A stretch of DNA of 64,000 bases from Pelagibacteraceae bacterium. GTDB lineage: Bacteria > Pseudomonadota > Alphaproteobacteria > Pelagibacterales > Pelagibacteraceae. Below the pieces are notes generated by a model that worked only from the letters and a program-made list of their open reading frames with translations, did no database searches and was not told the origin of the DNA. Made by a program: the position numbers and the translations under genes. Location of the stretch: NCBI GenBank assembly GCA_022763425.1, contig JALEGD010000001.1, positions 696,572 through 760,571 of the forward strand, written 5' to 3'. This document shows positions 62,696-64,000 of this stretch, piece after piece (positions within the stretch are counted from its first letter, which is position 1; every line of letters starts with the position of its first letter).

Positions 62696-62980
62696 ATGGA
62701 TGGAAAAACATTAGGTCAATTTATACCTCTAATACTAATATTCGTTATTTTTTATTTCTTATTAATAAGACCTCAACAAAAGAGAATAAAAGAACATAAA
62801 GCAATGGTCGAAGCACTTACTCGAGGTGATAATGTTGTTACATCTGGAGGCATTGTTGGTAAAATTATTCGAGTTATTGATAATGAAAAAGCAGAAGTTG
62901 AAATAGCTGATAATGTAAATGTTCAGGTAATAAAATCTACCATCACTCAAGTTTTGAGTAAGACCGAGCCAAAAAATTAA
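62696..62980 (+). CDS. yajC: Sec translocase accessory subunit YajC
   Basis: A 94-residue single-span membrane protein of the SecDF-YajC complex. The helix QFIPLILIFVIFYFLLIRPQQKR (split; about residues 8-29) ends in the family motif RPQQKR, followed by GDNVVTSGGIVGKI. The start codon ATG is 62696. secD begins six bases after its stop. Confidence 0.96.
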   Translation: MDGKTLGQFIPLILIFVIFYFLLIRPQQKRIKEHKAMVEALTRGDNVVTSGGIVGKIIRVIDNEKAEVEIADNVNVQVIKSTITQVLSKTEPKN

Positions 62981-62986
62981 TTAAGT

Positions 62987-64000
62987 GTGTTACATTTTTC
63001 TCGATTAAAAATCTTTTTTATTTCGTTAACAATTTTAATAGGTTTATTTTTTTTTATACCAAATTTATTAAATACACCTTCAAAAGTATTTCCAGAAAAA
63101 AAAGTCGTATTAGGTTTAGATCTTCAAGGAGGATCTTATTTGTTACTAGAGGTAGATTCTAAGCCGCTATTTCAGGAAAAAATTGATACAAAAGCTTTTG
63201 ATATTAGAAAAAAAATTAGATCAGAAAGAATAAATTATAAAAACTTTAAAATTAATAACTCCCAAACAATTTCTTTTCAGATAAATCTTGAAAACAAAAA
63301 TAAAATTGAAAAATTATTAAATGATAAAGATATTAATTCCAGAGTAGACGAAACAAATAAAGAGCTGCAATTCGTTATTAATGACAATATTATAAATATA
63401 AATTTTAGCTTGGCTTATCTTCAAAGAATTAAAAAAAATGCAATGGAACAATCTTTAGAAATTATCAGATCTAGAATTGATGAGCTAGGTACAAGAGAAC
63501 CAACAATTATTGCACAAGGTGATGAAAGAATCTTAATTGAATTACCGGGAATAAAAAATCCAAAAAGAATAAAAGAAATTATTGGAACTACAGCTAAATT
63601 AAGTTTCAAATTTTTAGCAAATAATGACGCCAATAGTAATAGCTTTGATATTTTGGATTCTAAAAGTAAGTTAGAAAAATTTAATGTTGAAAAAAAATTG
63701 GTACTTTCTGGAGAGCATTTAACAGATGCTCAACCAGGTTTTGATAATATAAACAATAGCTCTGTCGTAAATTTTAAATTGGATAATTTTGGCGCCAAAA
63801 AATTTGCTTATGCAACTAAAAATAACATAGGTAGAAGATTGGCAATTGTAATTGACAATCAAGTGGTTAGCGCACCCGTAATTAGAGATGCAATAACAGC
63901 TGGCAGTGGCCAAATATCAGGTGGTTTTAGTGTAGAGGAGGCTAATAATTTAGCAATTGTTCTAAGGTCAGGCGCACTACCTGCACCAATGTCTATCATT
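62987..64000 (+). CDS. secD: Protein translocase subunit SecD (partial, 5' part)
   Basis: A 338-codon open frame running off the window, started at a GTG six bases after yajC. An N-terminal membrane helix (about residues 8-26) is followed by VVLGLDLQGGSYLLLEV, the SecD signature. A large periplasmic domain with EIIRSRIDELGTREPTI and LIELPGIKNPKRIKEIIG (P1 domain) follows, then GQISGGFSVEEANNLAIVLRSGALPAP, where the first of the pore helices begins. SecD uses the proton motive force to pull proteins outward. Only a GTG or another alternative codon fits the start. Confidence 0.94.
   Translation, partial: MLHFSRLKIFFISLTILIGLFFFIPNLLNTPSKVFPEKKVVLGLDLQGGSYLLLEVDSKPLFQEKIDTKAFDIRKKIRSERINYKNFKINNSQTISFQINLENKNKIEKLLNDKDINSRVDETNKELQFVINDNIININFSLAYLQRIKKNAMEQSLEIIRSRIDELGTREPTIIAQGDERILIELPGIKNPKRIKEIIGTTAKLSFKFLANNDANSNSFDILDSKSKLEKFNVEKKLVLSGEHLTDAQPGFDNINNSSVVNFKLDNFGAKKFAYATKNNIGRRLAIVIDNQVVSAPVIRDAITAGSGQISGGFSVEEANNLAIVLRSGALPAPMSII

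Overview
The window is a very gene-dense, AT-rich stretch of an alphaproteobacterial chromosome and reads as a SAR11-type (Pelagibacterales-like) genome. The evidence is the very low G+C, the largest non-coding gap of about 127 bases, the many stop/start overlaps of 1 to 25 bases, the generally short versions of housekeeping proteins, and alphaproteobacterial gene neighbourhoods (gatCAB; ruvX-pyrB-pyrC-plsY-topA; acpS-lepB-rnc-era-recO-parC; rpiB-glyA-nrdR-rib-nusB; bamE/CBP3-rpmF-plsX-ihfA-merR; hom-glpX-recJ; tRNA-Pro next to an NDUFS4-like gene; recG/sdhE; yajC-secD). The species is an inference; no 16S gene is present.

Layout: 1-2.75 kb holds the end of ugd, then clpS-clpA. 2.7-9.1 kb, minus strand, holds ruvX-pyrB-pyrC-plsY-topA-ridA. 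9.2-14.7 kb, plus strand, holds gatC-gatA-gatB, an O-methyltransferase, trhO, a peroxiredoxin and a small conserved protein. 14.7-17.8 kb is an iron/peroxide module: two palindromic iron-box-like operators over a promoter, an FTR1-type iron permease, and katG. 17.8-24.7 kb is a nearly complete heme pathway: hemA on the minus strand, diverging from hemC-B-E-H-F-J, with a long HemC that seems to carry a HemD-like C-terminal half. 24.8-29.8 kb holds tRNA-Ser, an unknown membrane protein, a lytic transglycosylase, dapA, smpB and folK. 29.8-38.9 kb holds the RelA/SpoT homologue, pyrE, pdxJ, acpS, lepB, rnc, era, recO, parC and two small genes. 39-44.6 kb holds rpiB, glyA, nrdR, the riboflavin operon and nusB. 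44.7-52 kb holds the membrane pyrophosphatase, bamE diverging from a cytochrome bc1 chaperone, rpmF, plsX, ihfA, merR, rpmG, chorismate mutase, ctaA, rplM and rpsI. 52-57 kb holds argC, hom, glpX and recJ. 57-64 kb holds tRNA-Glu, gpx, nhaA, tRNA-Pro, an NDUFS4-like gene, an SbmA-like transporter, recG, sdhE, yajC and the start of secD.

How it works together: the most distinctive region is 14.7-24.7 kb. Iron uptake (FTR1), a heme enzyme that removes peroxide (KatG) and the steps from glycine/succinyl-CoA to heme lie side by side, beginning with an iron-box-like promoter. Elsewhere the window shows streamlining at the level of domains and operons: a RelA/SpoT homologue without its central regulatory domains, a short RecO, a RibB with a non-catalytic RibA-like tail, and operons from which expected genes (dprA, fabH, mfd, the DUF177 gene) are absent.

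I saw no insertion sequences, phage genes, CRISPR arrays, rRNA genes or clear riboswitches. I did not find a wholly new multi-gene system. The best candidates for something undescribed are the HemC/HemD-like fusion, the trimmed RelA/SpoT protein and the FTR1/katG module with its paired operators. All statements about base composition and homology come from reading the sequence; nothing was computed or searched.
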